A DNA stretch of 10,267 nucleotides, from NCBI GenBank assembly GCA_021731215.1, contig JAKFXU010000484.1, positions 1 through 10,267 on the forward strand. The letters run 5' to 3'. Source of the stretch: Rhodoferax sp. (GTDB taxonomy: Bacteria; Pseudomonadota; Gammaproteobacteria; Burkholderiales; Burkholderiaceae_C). A model generated the notes under the pieces. It was not told the DNA's origin, did not search any database, and saw nothing but the letters and a program-made list of their open reading frames with translations. This document shows positions 1 to 7,159 of the stretch, piece by piece. A program made the translations under genes and the position numbers. Position 1 is the stretch's first letter, and each line of letters opens with the position of its first letter.

Positions 1-119
1 GGACCACGCTGCACAAAACGGTGCTGGTGCCATTTGATTTGCCCGGCGACGACCCGCAGGCGTTCTGCAATGCCAATACGCTGGCTGAGTTGCGCCAACT
101 GGAAACCAACCGAGCATGA
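1..119 (+). CDS. mobA: Molybdenum cofactor guanylyltransferase MobA, C-terminal end (partial)
   Basis: Only the last 38 codons are in the window, read in the frame that starts at base 3 and ends with TGA at 117-119. The visible tail contains FCNANTLAELRQLE, which matches the conserved C-terminal 'F-x-N-x-NTP/L-x-x-L' ending of MobA-type nucleotidyltransferases. From family knowledge, MobA transfers GMP from GTP to Mo-molybdopterin in the cytoplasm to make the guanine dinucleotide form of the cofactor. The stop overlaps the moeA start (ATGA, 116-119), so the two are probably translationally coupled in one Moco operon. The catalytic N-terminal GTP-binding part lies outside the window, so the call rests on the tail motif plus the neighbour. 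Confidence 0.75.
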   Translation, partial: TTLHKTVLVPFDLPGDDPQAFCNANTLAELRQLETNRA

Positions 120-1402
120 AAACCATTGCCAGCATTGCGCAAGAACTCGAAGGCTATGACCCGCAGGCCTTGAGCGCCAGCACCGTGAGCAGCTTTTTAT
201 CGCGCCTGGTGGAGCCGGTCACGCAGCATGAATCGGTGGGAATTTTCCAGGCGCTGGGCCGCGTGCTGTCGCATGACGTGATCTCGCCCATCAGCGTGCC
301 CCCGCATGACAACTCGGCCATGGATGGCTATGCGTTTGACGGGGCGCAGTTGTCAAGCCAAGCGTCCCTGAACTTAAGGGTGGTGGGCACCGCGTTGGCC
401 GGAGCAGCCTGGCCGGGCCGGGCCGGGCCGGGCGAATGCGTGAAGATCATGACCGGGGCGGTTCTGCCCCAGGGACTCGATACGGTGGTGCCGCAAGAGT
501 TTGTGACCCGAGACCCTCTCCCGCGAGCGGGGGACGGGGACTGCATCGCGATTCCTGCGGGTCTGCTGCAAGCCGGTGACAACCGCCGCCGGCTGGGCGA
601 AGACCTGATGCAAGGCCAGCCCGCGCTGCAACAAGGGGACCTGCTCACACCCGCGGCACTGGGGCTGCTGGCCAGCTTGGGCATTGAACAAATCCCGGTA
701 CTGCGGCGCCTGCGGGTCGCCTATTTTTCAACCGGCGACGAGATTTTGAGCCTGGGTCAATCGCCGCGTGCAGGGGCCGTGTTCGACAGCAATCGCTACA
801 CCGTGTTTGGCCTGCTGACGCGCCTGGGTTGCGAGGTGATCGACCTGGGCGTGGTGCGCGACGAGCCCGCGCTGCTGGAAGCGGCCTTTCTGCGCGCCGC
901 CGGCCAGGCTGATGCCATCATCACCAGCGGCGGCGTCAGTGTCGGAGAAGCCGACTACACCAAAGCCATGATGAAAAAACTCGGTGACGTCGCGTTCTGG
1001 AAAATCGCCATGCGCCCGGGACGACCGATGGCGGTCGGGCGCATCGGCCCATCGGTATTGTTTGGCCTGCCCGGCAATCCGGTGGCGGTGATGGTGACCT
1101 TTCTGGCGTTTGTGCGCCCGGCGCTGCTGCAAATGATGGGCAGCACCGCCAAAGCGCCGCCGCTGCTCAGGGCACGCAGCCTGGAGCCGCTGCGCAAGAA
1201 ACCGGGGCGCACCGAGTACCAGCGTGGCATCGTCAGCACCGCAGCAAGCGGCGCGCTGCAGGTTAAAACCACTGGCAACCAGGGCTCGGGCGTGCTGAGT
1301 TCGATGGTGCAGGCCAACGGCCTGATCGTGCTCAATCACACGCAGCGCGATGTCGCCGTGGGCGACCCAGTCGATGTCATGATGTTTGACGGCGTGATCT
1401 GA
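116..1402 (+). CDS. moeA: Molybdopterin molybdenumtransferase MoeA
   Basis: This 428-residue cytoplasmic enzyme inserts molybdate into adenylylated molybdopterin, the step that makes active Moco. Its length is normal for the family (about 400-430). Visible motifs are DNSAMDGYA (residues 65-73) of the N-terminal MoeA domain, KIMTGAVLP (110-118), STGDE (205-209), SGGVSVGEADYTK (271-283) and GLPGNPVAV (317-325) of the central MoCF-type molybdopterin-binding domain. A C-terminal domain IV follows. About 30 residues precede the first family motif, a modest N-terminal extension. The ATG at 116 is chosen because it overlaps the mobA stop by 4 nt; no strong Shine-Dalgarno sequence is visible, which fits translational coupling. 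Codons 99-106 are built on a GGCCG pentanucleotide repeat. The identification is firm. Confidence 0.97.
   Translation: MKTIASIAQELEGYDPQALSASTVSSFLSRLVEPVTQHESVGIFQALGRVLSHDVISPISVPPHDNSAMDGYAFDGAQLSSQASLNLRVVGTALAGAAWPGRAGPGECVKIMTGAVLPQGLDTVVPQEFVTRDPLPRAGDGDCIAIPAGLLQAGDNRRRLGEDLMQGQPALQQGDLLTPAALGLLASLGIEQIPVLRRLRVAYFSTGDEILSLGQSPRAGAVFDSNRYTVFGLLTRLGCEVIDLGVVRDEPALLEAAFLRAAGQADAIITSGGVSVGEADYTKAMMKKLGDVAFWKIAMRPGRPMAVGRIGPSVLFGLPGNPVAVMVTFLAFVRPALLQMMGSTAKAPPLLRARSLEPLRKKPGRTEYQRGIVSTAASGALQVKTTGNQGSGVLSSMVQANGLIVLNHTQRDVAVGDPVDVMMFDGVI
411..434 (+). repeat. Short GGCCG pentanucleotide tandem repeat inside moeA
   Basis: Four perfect GGCCG units (411-430) followed by a partial GGCG sit inside moeA and encode the Pro/Gly/Arg-rich stretch WPGRAGPG. 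A 5-bp unit is not a multiple of three, so gain or loss of one unit would shift the moeA frame. It may simply be GC-rich coding drift. Confidence 0.8.
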
Positions 1403-1483
1403 ACCCAATACCGTTGCCGCATCCAAGGCAGAGCGGGCGCGCCAACAACTGCCAGCCGCTCGGGACTGAACAGACGCATGGGC

Positions 1484-1489
1484 CATAAT
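1484..1489 (+). promoter_or_regulatory. Candidate -10 element for the exbB operon
   Basis: CATAAT (5 of 6 to TATAAT) lies in the 119-nt gap between moeA and exbB, 32 nt before the TTG start. Transcription from here would give a leader of roughly 25 nt that contains the GGAG ribosome site. No good -35 hexamer is seen 16-18 nt upstream, so the element is tentative. The rest of this gap shows only weak imperfect dyads (for example GAGCGG at 1431-1436 with CCGCTC at 1456-1461) and no T-tract. Confidence 0.35.
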
Positions 1490-1521
1490 CGCGGGGCCTT
1501 TCATCCGTGCGGAGATCCCAT

Positions 1522-2151
1522 TTGTTTTCAATCATTCAAGCCGCGGGCTGGCCGATCTGGCCGCTGATCGCCTGCTCCATCCTGGCTTTGGCACTCGTCA
1601 TTGAACGCTTCATCAGCCTCAAGACGCTCAAAGTAGCGCCCCCCAAATTGCTGGAAGAAGTGTTGCGTGTCTCGCGCACTTCGGTGCCGGCGCCCGATGT
1701 GGTGACGCAACTGGAACAAAACTCCGCTCTGGGCGAGGTCTTGGCCAGTGGTTTGCGCGCCTTGAATAGCGACCCGCGCTGCAGTGAGAACGACCTTCGC
1801 TCCTCGATGGAAGGCGCCGGCCGGGTGGTGGCGCACCGGCTGGAGCGCTACCTCAGCGCACTCGCCACCATTGCCTCGGCGGCACCGCTGATGGGCTTGT
1901 TTGGCACCGTGGTCGGCATGATCGAAATTTTTGGCTCGCAGGCCCCGACTGGCGGCGCCACCGGCGGCAACCCGGCGCAACTGGCGCATGGCATTTCGAT
2001 TGCCTTGTACAACACCGCCTTTGGCCTGATGGTGGCGATCCCGGCGCTGATCTTCTGGCGCTACTTTCGCGCTCGGGTCGACGAATACCTGCTGACCCTG
2101 GAACTGGCGTCGGAACGGCTGGCGCGTCACCTCAACACCCTGCGCAAATAA
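1522..2151 (+). CDS. exbB: MotA/TolQ/ExbB family proton-channel protein
   Basis: This 209-residue inner-membrane protein is a component of an ExbB/TolQ-type proton-driven motor. Three hydrophobic segments are visible: residues about 10-28, about 112-138 (with APLMGLFGTVVGM, the family signature) and about 157-180 (GISIALYNTAFGL then VAIPALIFW). A soluble loop of about 80 residues lies between the first and second. The upstream in-frame GTG at 1507 lacks a good ribosome site, whereas GGAG at 1511-1514 sits 7 nt before the TTG at 1522 and gives the usual MFSIIQAAGW start, so TTG is preferred. Threonines matching E. coli ExbB T148 and T181 are present (T129, T165), but the position of E176 is isoleucine (I160). 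exbD follows after 16 nt. Whether it works as ExbB or TolQ cannot be told, because no tonB, tolA or pal is nearby. Confidence 0.9.
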   Translation: MFSIIQAAGWPIWPLIACSILALALVIERFISLKTLKVAPPKLLEEVLRVSRTSVPAPDVVTQLEQNSALGEVLASGLRALNSDPRCSENDLRSSMEGAGRVVAHRLERYLSALATIASAAPLMGLFGTVVGMIEIFGSQAPTGGATGGNPAQLAHGISIALYNTAFGLMVAIPALIFWRYFRARVDEYLLTLELASERLARHLNTLRK

Positions 2152-2167
2152 TGCACCCCCTCACGCC

Positions 2168-2596
2168 ATGAATTTCCGATCCCGTTCGCGTGACGAGCCC
2201 GAAATCAACCTGATTCCGTTCATCGATGTGCTGCTGGTGGTGCTGATTTTCCTGATGCTGACCACCACCTACAGCAAATTCACGGAACTGCAACTCAGGC
2301 TGCCGGTGGCCGATACCGACGCGCAGCGCGATTACCCCAAAGAGGTTCTGGTCACCATCACCAGCGACGGGGCTTATACAGTCAACAAGGTCCCGCTGCC
2401 CGAGCGCAGCCTGGACGCACTCGCCGCGGCGCTGCGCGAGGGGGCCCGGGCCGGCAAGGAATCGGTGCTGATCATCAATGCCGACGCCAGCGCCAGGCAC
2501 CAGGCCGTGATCACGGTGATGGAGGCGGCGCGGCGCGCCGGCCTGACACAAATCACCTTTGCCACCCAGTCCTCGGCTCAGGCCGGGAACCCGTAA
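2168..2596 (+). CDS. exbD: ExbD/TolR family biopolymer transport protein
   Basis: This 142-residue partner of the upstream ExbB-like protein has a short cytoplasmic N-terminus (residues 1-14), one transmembrane helix (about 15-35, [19 protein letters not shown]) and a periplasmic domain (about 36-142). Asp20 inside the helix matches the essential membrane aspartate of the family (D25 in E. coli ExbD), the likely proton site. The length is normal. The ATG at 2168 has no strong Shine-Dalgarno, in keeping with coupling to exbB. lpxK begins 4 nt after its stop. This pairing with lpxK and kdsB is a known arrangement in beta- and gammaproteobacteria, for example the Pseudomonas aeruginosa region around PA2979-PA2983 as I recall it. 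That suggests an envelope-related role, which is inference. Confidence 0.93.
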   Translation: MNFRSRSRDEPEINLIPFIDVLLVVLIFLMLTTTYSKFTELQLRLPVADTDAQRDYPKEVLVTITSDGAYTVNKVPLPERSLDALAAALREGARAGKESVLIINADASARHQAVITVMEAARRAGLTQITFATQSSAQAGNP

Positions 2597-2600
2597 ACCC

Positions 2601-3647
2601 ATGAGCCGGGCGGCGCAACAGCCGATGTTGCAGCGCACCTTGACCCGCGCCTGGACGCGCCGGGGTCTACTGGCCTGGATGCTGTGGCCGCTCGCCCTGC
2701 TGTTTGGCGCACTGGCGGCGCTGCGGCGCCAGCTCTACCGGGTCGGTTGGCTCAAGCGCCGGCGCGTCAATGCACTGGTGATTGTGGTCGGCAACGTGGT
2801 GGCGGGCGGGGCCGGCAAGACGCCGCTGGTGATCGCGCTGGTGCGCCACCTGCAGGTGGGTGGTATTCATGTGGGTGTGGTCTCGCGCGGCTATGGTCGC
2901 CGGGCGCGGGACTGCCGCCAAGTGCTCGCTGACAGCCTGATTTCGGACGTGGGCGATGAGCCGGCCCTGATCCAGCGCGTCACATCGGCGCCGGTTTTTG
3001 TCGCGGCCCGCCGCTTTGACGCGGCGCAAGCACTGCTGGCACGCTATCCCGCGACCCAGGTCATCGTCTGCGACGACGGCCTGCAGCACCTGAGTTTGCA
3101 GCGCGACCTTGAAATTTGTGTTTTTGACGCACGCGGCACCGGCAACGGCTTCTTGTTGCCGGCCGGCCCCCTGCGCGAGCCCTGGCCGCGCGCGGTCGAT
3201 CTGGTGTTGCATACCGGCGCACAACCGGCCTTTGCCGGCTTCACCGCGCACCGCACTCTGGCCCGCCACGCCTTGCGTGCCAATGGCAGCCCGATTGAAC
3301 TGAGCACGCTGGCGCGCCCGGGCGGCAAACCGCTGCTGGCGCTGGCGGCGATTGCCAAGCCGGAGGATTTTTTTGCCATGTTGCGCGCGCAGGGCCTGCA
3401 ACTGGCACGCACCCTGGCGCTGCCGGATCACCATGACTTTAAAAGCTGGTCAGGGCGTGAATACGAGGACTACACGCTCCTTTGCACTGAAAAAGATGCG
3501 GTTAAGCTGTGGCCTGTGCAGCCCACTGCGCTGGCGGTCCCTCTGATCTTCACCCCTGAGCCGGCCTTTATGGCCAAGCTCGACCGCTTGCTGGCGGCCC
3601 GACTCCACCCAACGCTATCATCGCCCCATGGACACACGACTTCTTGA
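2601..3647 (+). CDS. lpxK: Tetraacyldisaccharide 4'-kinase LpxK
   Basis: LpxK phosphorylates the 4' position of the lipid A disaccharide precursor with ATP at the inner face of the cytoplasmic membrane, yielding lipid IVA. The protein is 348 residues, normal for the family. A hydrophobic N-terminal anchor spans about residues 22-41. The Walker A motif [12 protein letters not shown] (64-75, Lys73) has the form typical of LpxK. It is followed by SRGYG (95-99), GDEP (118-121), the signature DDGLQH (158-163) and LPAGPLREP (186-194). The ATG at 2601, 4 nt after the exbD stop, is preferred over an in-frame TTG at 2559 that would overlap exbD. The 3' end overlaps the Trm112-like gene by 20 nt. The gene is essential in most Gram-negative bacteria with hexa-acyl lipid A. 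Confidence 0.95.
   Translation: MSRAAQQPMLQRTLTRAWTRRGLLAWMLWPLALLFGALAALRRQLYRVGWLKRRRVNALVIVVGNVVAGGAGKTPLVIALVRHLQVGGIHVGVVSRGYGRRARDCRQVLADSLISDVGDEPALIQRVTSAPVFVAARRFDAAQALLARYPATQVIVCDDGLQHLSLQRDLEICVFDARGTGNGFLLPAGPLREPWPRAVDLVLHTGAQPAFAGFTAHRTLARHALRANGSPIELSTLARPGGKPLLALAAIAKPEDFFAMLRAQGLQLARTLALPDHHDFKSWSGREYEDYTLLCTEKDAVKLWPVQPTALAVPLIFTPEPAFMAKLDRLLAARLHPTLSSPHGHTTS
3616..3621 (+). promoter_or_regulatory. -10-like hexamer 6 nt before the Trm112-like gene
   Basis: TATCAT (5 of 6 to TATAAT) ends 6 nt before the ATG at 3628 and lies inside the lpxK coding sequence. Such spacing would give a leaderless or near-leaderless transcript. No convincing -35 is seen at normal spacing, and the gene is probably also read from the upstream operon promoter. 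Confidence 0.22.
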
Positions 3648-3810
3648 ATTGCTGGTTTGCCCGGTCACCAAAGGACCGCTCGAATACCACCGCGACCGGC
3701 AGGAACTGAGCTCCCGCAGCGCGCGACTGGCCTACCCGGTGCGCGACGGCATTCCGATCCTGCTGGAAAGCGAGGCGCGCACTCTCACCGACGAGGAACT
3801 CGGGCTTTGA
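3628..3810 (+). CDS. Trm112/YcaR-family small protein
   Basis: This 60-residue protein closely resembles E. coli YcaR, with the N-terminal pattern [18 protein letters not shown] and the core [16 protein letters not shown] (residues 36-51). Trm112-domain proteins are small zinc-ribbon-like folds. In eukaryotes they stabilise methyltransferases, but the bacterial YcaR group has no firmly assigned role that I know of. Only one cysteine (Cys11) remains here; the second cysteine of a CPxC pair is replaced by threonine, so a zinc site is unlikely. It overlaps lpxK by 20 nt and its stop overlaps the kdsB start. This tight position between lpxK and kdsB is the usual one and suggests co-translation. 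TATCAT at 3616-3621, just before the ATG, resembles a -10 element. Confidence 0.92.
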   Translation: MDTRLLELLVCPVTKGPLEYHRDRQELSSRSARLAYPVRDGIPILLESEARTLTDEELGL

Positions 3811-4562
3811 GTTTCACCGTCCTGATTCCGGCCCGTCTGGGCTCGACCCGCCTGCCCAACAAGCCGCTGGCCGACATTGGCGGCGTGCCCATGGTGGTGC
3901 GGGTCGCCCAGCGCGTCATGCCGCTCAGGGGCGCGGCCGGCCCGGTCCGGGTGGTGGTGGCCGCCGACAGCGCCGAGATCATCGCCGCCTGTCAGGCCCA
4001 CGGCGTGGAAGCGGTGCTGACCGGTCGCGCGCATCCTTCGGGCAGTGACCGTCTGGCCCAAGCCTGCCAGTTGCTGGGACTGTCGGACACCGAAATCGTG
4101 GTCAACGTGCAGGGCGATGAACCCCTGATCGATCCGGCCCTGGTGAGCGCGGTTGCCGGCTTGCTGAGCCAGCGGCCTGAGGCCAGCATCAGCACGGCGG
4201 CCCATGCCATCGACAATTGGGATGATTTCAGCAACCCCAACGTCGTCAAGGTGGTGCTGGATGCGCGCGGCCTGGCGCTCTACTTCAGCCGTGCCCCGAT
4301 CCCGCACTGGCGCGATCAGCCCGGCACCCTGCCCAGCCCGGCGCCGCTGCGTCACATCGGCATCTATGGCTACCGGGTCGGTTTCTTGCGTCAGTTTCCC
4401 AGTCTGGCGCAGGCGCCGCTCGAAATCGCGGAAGCTCTGGAGCAACTGCGCGCCCTGTGGCATGGGCATCGCATCGCGGTCCACCTGTCACAGCACGCGC
4501 CCGGCCCCGGCGTCGATACGCCTGAAGACCTGGAGCGAGTGCGTCGACTGTTTGGCTCTTGA
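3807..4562 (+). CDS. kdsB: 3-deoxy-manno-octulosonate cytidylyltransferase (CMP-Kdo synthetase)
   Basis: KdsB activates Kdo with CTP to form CMP-Kdo, the donor for WaaA in the LPS inner core; it is cytoplasmic. The TTG at 3807 overlaps the preceding TGA (TTGA, 3807-3810) and gives a 251-residue protein starting [20 protein letters not shown], the standard KdsB N-terminus, so this start is strongly favoured over any upstream in-frame codon. Conserved features are R10 and K19 of the nucleotide-binding loop, [10 protein letters not shown] (99-108) with Asp104 in the metal site, a LYFSRAPIP segment, HIGIYGYR, and the C-terminal [11 protein letters not shown] (235-245) with the second metal-binding Asp237. 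It is fused into one transcription unit with lpxK and the Trm112-like gene, linking lipid A phosphorylation and Kdo supply. Confidence 0.96.
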   Translation: MSFTVLIPARLGSTRLPNKPLADIGGVPMVVRVAQRVMPLRGAAGPVRVVVAADSAEIIAACQAHGVEAVLTGRAHPSGSDRLAQACQLLGLSDTEIVVNVQGDEPLIDPALVSAVAGLLSQRPEASISTAAHAIDNWDDFSNPNVVKVVLDARGLALYFSRAPIPHWRDQPGTLPSPAPLRHIGIYGYRVGFLRQFPSLAQAPLEIAEALEQLRALWHGHRIAVHLSQHAPGPGVDTPEDLERVRRLFGS

Positions 4563-4597
4563 GCGCGGCGGATGTAAGCCAGCCAGAAGCTGTCACG

Positions 4598-4606
4598 TGC
4601 TATTCT
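4598..4606 (+). promoter_or_regulatory. Candidate extended -10 promoter for adk
   Basis: TGC-TATTCT at 4598-4606 fits the extended -10 pattern TGn-TATAAT (4 of 6 in the hexamer). It lies in the 126-nt gap between kdsB and adk, with the predicted start about 75 nt before the adk ATG. No clear -35 is present. A second, weaker possibility is TTGCGG (4638-4643) with GATTTT (4661-4666) at 17-nt spacing. Confidence 0.3.
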
Positions 4607-4673
4607 CGATGGCAGCAGAGCATCGCGCTGGGCCCAGTTGCGGCCCCGGCAAGGCGGTTTGATTTTGATTTAA

Positions 4674-5345
<672 letters not shown>

Positions 5346-5377
5346 TCACGGCGGCCAGCCGCAAGCGTCGAGCGCCA

Positions 5378-6364
5378 TCACGGCATTAAAGCCAGCATCA
5401 GCGCCACCCTGGCTTTCACCGGCGACAAGCCCTGCGAATCGGGAAAAGCGCTGCCCGGCGTGGGCAACACGCGCCCGCTGGCGCAGCGGGTGGCCCGCAC
5501 TACCTTGACGCCTGCCGCCTGCGCCCTGAGCAATGCGGCTTCCAGATCCCGGTGCAGGGTGCCGTTGCCGGTGGCGGCCACCACCAGCCCCCGCAGCGGC
5601 GCCGCGCCCGCTTGGGACAACAGGGCATCCACGATGGCGCCACTCGCGCCGGCGTAGTTCATCACAATTTCCACGCGCGGCCAGTTTTTCAGGGTCGCTA
5701 TCTTTTCAATCACGTCTTCTCCGATGTCGACCGGGGCCAATGGCCAATTGCGCAGCAAACGAAGCGCGCCTTCCTCGATATAGCCCAAGGGGCCGGCGTC
5801 GCCTGAGTTGAAGGCATCCAGTCGATAGGTGTGCACTTTCTGCACATCCAGCGCCGAGTGCAGCGTACCGGCACAGACCGCGACCACGCCACAGGCCCCG
5901 GCCGTGCCGACAACGGCCAGCGCATCCAACAAATTCTGCGGACCGTCGGGCGCCGCGCTTGACGCCGGACGCATGGCACAGGTCAACACCACCGGTTTGC
6001 CGGCCTGCTGCGCGGCCGGCAGCACGGCGGACAAAAAATAAGCGGTTTCTTCCAGCGTATCGGTGCCGTGCGTGATGACGATGCCTTGCACGTCAGCCTG
6101 CGCCAGGTGCTGATGCACCCGCAAGGCGAGCTGCTGCCACAACGCAAAACTCATGTCCTTGCTGTCAATCTGGGCCACTTGCTCGCTCACCAAGGTGCGC
6201 CCGGCCAGCCGCGCTGACAGGCCCTCAACGGCTTGCAGCAACTGGCCCACGCCCAGTTGGGCCGCCGTGTAGGCCAGGTTGTCGGAACTGCTGGCGGCGG
6301 TGCCGGCGATGGTGCCGCCGGTGCCCAGCACGACCACTTTTTTGCCGATATTTATCGATGTCAC
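5378..6364 (-). CDS. L-asparaginase (type I/II fold, probably cytoplasmic)
   Basis: This enzyme hydrolyses L-asparagine to aspartate and ammonia. By alignment to E. coli AnsB all five catalytic residues are present: Thr18 in GTGGTIAG, Tyr32, Thr101-Asp102 in ITHGTDTLEETAYF, and Lys176 in DVQKVHTYRLDAF. CAMRPASSAAPDGPQN is the family's conserved central motif. There is no ATG near the start. AGGAG (complement of 6373-6377) is 9 nt before a GTG at 6364 but only 3 nt before a TTG at 6370, so I prefer GTG (328 residues); the TTG would add two residues. No hydrophobic signal peptide precedes the first strand, so the protein is probably cytoplasmic although its motifs resemble the type II enzymes. 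It diverges from lexA, and two LexA boxes lie just upstream of its ribosome site. Confidence 0.93.
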   Translation of the reverse strand: MTSINIGKKVVVLGTGGTIAGTAASSSDNLAYTAAQLGVGQLLQAVEGLSARLAGRTLVSEQVAQIDSKDMSFALWQQLALRVHQHLAQADVQGIVITHGTDTLEETAYFLSAVLPAAQQAGKPVVLTCAMRPASSAAPDGPQNLLDALAVVGTAGACGVVAVCAGTLHSALDVQKVHTYRLDAFNSGDAGPLGYIEEGALRLLRNWPLAPVDIGEDVIEKIATLKNWPRVEIVMNYAGASGAIVDALLSQAGAAPLRGLVVAATGNGTLHRDLEAALLRAQAAGVKVVRATRCASGRVLPTPGSAFPDSQGLSPVKARVALMLALMP

Positions 6365-6381
6365 TTGCAAACTCTCCTAAA

Positions 6382-6397
6382 CTGGTTAAAAATACAG
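6382..6397 (+). promoter_or_regulatory. LexA (SOS) box 1 in the lexA/asparaginase intergenic region
   Basis: CTGGTTAAAAATACAG matches the LexA consensus CTGT-N8-ACAG with a single change in the left half and an AT-rich core. It lies 66 nt before the lexA start and only 4 nt beyond the asparaginase ribosome site on the other strand. Confidence 0.72.
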
Positions 6398-6426
6398 TTA
6401 CTGGATATCAACACAGTGTGTACAGA
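6398..6426 (+). promoter_or_regulatory. Candidate lexA promoter
   Basis: TTACTG (6398-6403) and TACAGA (6421-6426) are 17 nt apart and could be the -35 and -10 of lexA. LexA box 2 would then cover the -35 and spacer, a standard repression geometry. The -10 is weak (4 of 6), so this is tentative. Confidence 0.3.
6401..6416 (+). promoter_or_regulatory. LexA (SOS) box 2 in the lexA/asparaginase intergenic region
   Basis: CTGGATATCAACACAG again fits CTGT-N8-ACAG with the same single change, and has flanking TA and TG. Its centre is 19 bp from that of box 1, close to two helical turns. This matches the tandem operator arrangement known at E. coli lexA and supports autoregulation. Confidence 0.75.
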
Positions 6427-6463
6427 CTAACAGCAAGACCTACCGAACTTCAAAGGAGTCGCC

Positions 6464-7138
6464 ATGCTTGAAAGCCCCAAACTCACCGCCCGCCAGCAAC
6501 AAATTCTGGAACTGATCGAGCGTGCCATTGCCCGCACCGGCGCGCCGCCGACCCGGGCCGAAATCGCCACCGAGCTGGGTTTCAAGTCGGCCAACGCGGC
6601 CGAGGAGCACTTGCAGGCGCTCGCGCGCAAAGGCGTGATCGAGCTGGTCAGCGGCACCTCGCGCGGCATCCGCCTCAAAAGCGGCACCCTGCGCTCCATC
6701 CATGAATCCCGCAGCAAACAATACTCCCGGTCGCTGCCCGGTTTTTCCCAATTGACCTTGCCGCTGGTTGGCCGGGTCGCAGCCGGTTCCCCCATTCTCG
6801 CGCAAGAGCATATCGAACAAACCTATTACCTGGAAAACAGCCTGTTCCAGCACAAGCCCGACTATCTGCTCAAGGTGCGCGGCATGTCCATGCGCGACGC
6901 CGGCATCATGGACGGCGACCTGCTGGCCGTGCAGTCGACCAAGGAGGCCAAGAATGGCCAGATTGTGGTCGCGCGCCTGGGCGATGAAGTCACCGTCAAA
7001 CGCTTTCGCCGCAACAAGGGTCTGATCGAACTGCACCCGGAAAATCCGGACTACCAGACCATCGTGATCGAGCCCGGTGAGCCATTTGAAATTGAAGGCC
7101 TGGCCGTGGGCTTGATCCGCAACACCATGCTGATGTAA
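6464..7138 (+). CDS. lexA: LexA, SOS regulon repressor
   Basis: LexA represses SOS genes and cleaves itself when stimulated by RecA filaments. The 224-residue protein has an N-terminal winged helix-turn-helix domain (about residues 1-72, with the recognition region [13 protein letters not shown] at 28-40 and SGTSRGIRL at 63-71) and a linker. The C-terminal S24 peptidase domain holds the Ala107-Gly108 cleavage site in VGRVAAGSP, the nucleophile Ser142 in [10 protein letters not shown] and the general base Lys179 in VTVKRF. It is slightly longer than E. coli LexA (202) because of the linker, as is usual in Burkholderiales. AAAGGAG (6452-6458) lies 5 nt before the ATG. Two LexA boxes upstream indicate autoregulation. 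A small conserved ORF follows 21 nt downstream and is probably co-transcribed. Confidence 0.98.
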   Translation: MLESPKLTARQQQILELIERAIARTGAPPTRAEIATELGFKSANAAEEHLQALARKGVIELVSGTSRGIRLKSGTLRSIHESRSKQYSRSLPGFSQLTLPLVGRVAAGSPILAQEHIEQTYYLENSLFQHKPDYLLKVRGMSMRDAGIMDGDLLAVQSTKEAKNGQIVVARLGDEVTVKRFRRNKGLIELHPENPDYQTIVIEPGEPFEIEGLAVGLIRNTMLM

Positions 7139-7159
7139 GCACCCATACCAAGGTTTCCA

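Noticed and set aside
1507..1521. Upstream GTG start for exbB
   Set aside because: No ribosome site precedes it, while GGAG at 1511-1514 is ideally placed for the TTG at 1522.
728..1531. Minus-strand open frame of 267 codons antisense to moeA
   Set aside because: It is a shadow of moeA caused by high GC content. Its product is rich in His, Arg, Ala and Gln with no domain pattern, and moeA on the other strand has full family motifs.
2559..2600. Upstream TTG start for lpxK, adding 14 residues
   Set aside because: It would overlap the end of exbD and add a Pro/Arg-rich stretch not typical of LpxK. The ATG at 2601, 4 nt after the exbD stop, fits the operon spacing better.
2667..3434. Minus-strand open frame of 255 codons antisense to lpxK
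   Set aside because: The composition is typical of an antisense GC-rich frame and no motif is visible. LpxK motifs on the plus strand explain the region.
3732..4484. Minus-strand open frame of 250 codons antisense to kdsB
   Set aside because: Same reason: an Arg/His/Gln/Gly-rich antisense product with no recognisable domain, while KdsB motifs are complete on the plus strand.
5351..5362. GCGG-CCAG-CCGC hairpin after adk as a terminator
   Set aside because: The stem is only four pairs and no T-tract follows on either strand, so it is not distinguishable from chance in GC-rich DNA.
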